Below, in pieces: positions 62,730 through 64,000 of a DNA stretch of 64,000 bases. A program made the position numbers and the translations under genes. Origin of the DNA: Bog-756 sp963777665 (GTDB lineage Bacteria; Actinomycetota; Acidimicrobiia; Acidimicrobiales; RAAP-2); the NCBI GenBank assembly GCA_963777665.1, contig CAVZRJ010000008.1, positions 123,286-187,285 on the forward strand, written 5' to 3'. How positions within the stretch are numbered: the stretch's first letter is position 1; every line of letters starts with the position of its first letter. The notes under the pieces are model-generated. The model was given only the letters and a program-made list of their open reading frames with translations. It did not search any database and was not told the DNA's origin.

Positions 62730-63997
62730 GGGCCCGCCGCGATTTTAATTACGCGTTTCCTGCTGGAGCCAGGGTGTAGTTCCAGTCACCATGGAACTCA
62801 TGACGAAAGAGCGGGAGAGCGGCCAGTTCGGCCTTGCTCACCTGTACGCCGGTCTCGTAGTAGTTCCAGTCCCGTTCGGCCTTGATTTTGAGGCCGCTCT
62901 TGGTGGTCGTCGCCGAGATCAGCTCGATGATGGTGCGATACGAGACCAAAGGTCGGCCTCGCCAGTTCATGGAGATGAAGCTGAACATGCGGTGTTCGAT
63001 CCGGTTCCACTTCGAAGTTCCCGGTGGGTAGTGGCAGACGGTGATCTCGAGGCCGCTCTCTCGGGCGAACTTGGCCAGTTCGACCTTCCAGAGTTTGACC
63101 CGATGCCCGTTGGACCCCCCGGCATCGGCGGTGATCAACAGCTTGTGCGCGTCGGGGAAGCGGAGCTGGCCCATTGAGTACCACCAGCGCCTGATGGCCT
63201 CGACGGCGAAGGCGCCGGTGTCTGCGGTGTCGCCGACTGAGACCCAGCCCTCGTCGTTCTCGATGTCATAGACGCCATAGGGCACGGCACGTCCGAGGTC
63301 CTTGTCGATGAAGTCGTGGGTCTTGGTCCGTGTCGGTTCGCCCACGGGGTGCCACTCGGCGCCTCCGTTAGAGAACTCGCCCACCAGTTCCTTCTTCTTG
63401 GTGTCACACAGATGACGGGTTGGCCGTCCTTGACGAAGCCCACGGCGGTGTCGTTGAGGTAGTTGAACTGGGCGTCTCGATCTGGGCTCTGGGTCCCTTC
63501 CTTTTGCTTCGACGGTGCCTGGAGTGAGTACCCGAGCTGGTGCAGCAGGCGCCGGACCAGCTCGGCTGAGGCCGAGTAGCCCTGGCGCACCAGCTCATCG
63601 GCCAGTTCGTAGGTCGACTTGGACGTCCAACGCGCCATCGACATCGGATTGCCCCGCGTAGAGGGGTGCACCAGCTCATCGAGCGCGACCAGCAGGCCCG
63701 GCTGCTTGTCGATGGCCGGCTTGTCCCCGCCGCCGACAACACGTTGGCGATCTGATACTCCGACGCCCTCTTGCACCTCGCTGGTGGCCCGGATCACCGT
63801 GTTGCGGCTCATACCTGCCGCATCGGCCACCATGGTCTTGCCGCCACGTCCGAGCAATGACGCCGTCGCTCCCACGATCACACGACGTTGGCGCTCATTG
63901 ACGTGAGGCAGAACGGTCTCGAAATACCAGACCAGCTCCTCGGACGTCGCCTCCACATCAAGAGTTTATCACGCGCGTATTATCCTATGGCGGACCC
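62730..63997 (-). mobile_element. ISAzo13-family insertion sequence
   Basis: An element of about 1.27 kb. The left end reads GGGCCCGCC (62730-62738) followed after 7 nt by TTAATTACGCG, and the right end, read inward on the other strand, reads GGGTCCGCC (63997-63989) then TAATACGCGCG. These form imperfect terminal inverted repeats. It contains one transposase gene on the minus strand. Target-site duplication cannot be checked because the window ends 3 nt after the right end. Confidence 0.7.
62749..63956 (-). pseudogene. ISAzo13-family transposase, frameshifted
   Basis: The N-terminal frame starts GTG at 63956 (VEATSEELVWYFETVLPHVN) and contains the helix-turn-helix GMSRNTVIRATSEVQEG. The match passes at about 63,405 to a second frame, LVGEFSNGGAEWHPVGEPT, PYGVYDIENDEGWVSVGDTAD, ADAGGSNGHRVKLWK and HYPPGTSKWNRIEHRMFS, which is the DDE core of the family. 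One indel restores about 402 residues. It may be inactive or an indel error. Confidence 0.85.
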
Positions 63998-64000
63998 TTA

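Overview
The window is about 70% GC up to position 55,224 and has the gene order of a deep-branching actinobacterium, most likely Acidimicrobiia. This is inferred from the order wecA - atpZ/atpI - atpBEFHAGDC - glpX - murA (close to the mycobacterial rfe-atp-murA order), an extended actinobacterial-type ATP synthase delta subunit, a MurA with Asp in place of the fosfomycin-target Cys, an FrhB-type (F420-linked) protein and many acyl-CoA degradation genes. No rRNA is present, so the taxonomy is not proven.

Layout. 1-2.8 kb: end of a flippase-like membrane protein, then a thiolase-like protein in reverse. 2.8-13.8 kb: glyA, wecA and the complete F1Fo ATP synthase operon. 13.8-21.5 kb: glpX, murA, a MeaB-type GTPase, trehalose synthase treS, galT, a membrane protein and a siroheme-pathway dehydrogenase. 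21.8-25.6 kb: assimilatory sulfate reduction (cysH, NirA-type siroheme reductase) translationally coupled to an FrhB-like iron-sulfur flavoprotein. 26-31 kb: mixed genes, including ychF and a CADD/PqqC-like diiron protein. 31-38.6 kb: an acyl-CoA degradation locus resembling the mycobacterial igr (steroid) operon: thiolase, HMG-CoA-synthase-like/DUF35 fusion, two acyl-CoA dehydrogenases, a CaiB-type CoA transferase and two MaoC-like proteins, followed by an MFS transporter. 40.5-54.9 kb: transporters, a metallopeptidase, an aquaporin, an amidohydrolase, an IMPase/CysQ-like phosphatase, an old-yellow-enzyme-like reductase, an ABC exporter, an alcohol dehydrogenase and a PspC / histidine kinase / response regulator envelope-stress module.

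At 55,152-55,224 lies tRNA-Arg(CCU). Directly downstream, base composition drops visibly and the content becomes accessory: a membrane protein, a type IV restriction system (EVE-domain McrB plus McrC with a PD-(D/E)xK nuclease), two tandem paralogous Ser/Thr kinases, and an ISAzo13-family insertion that interrupts the extracytoplasmic part belonging to the second kinase. This looks like a genomic/defence island at a tRNA attachment site; its far end lies outside the window.

Quality caveat. At least twelve otherwise intact, conserved genes (atpC, meaB, McrC, the transposase and others) are broken by single-base-type frameshifts. So many lesions in 64 kb, including in a core ATP synthase subunit, point more to consensus indel errors than to biology. 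Such genes are listed as 'pseudogene', with the reconstruction described.
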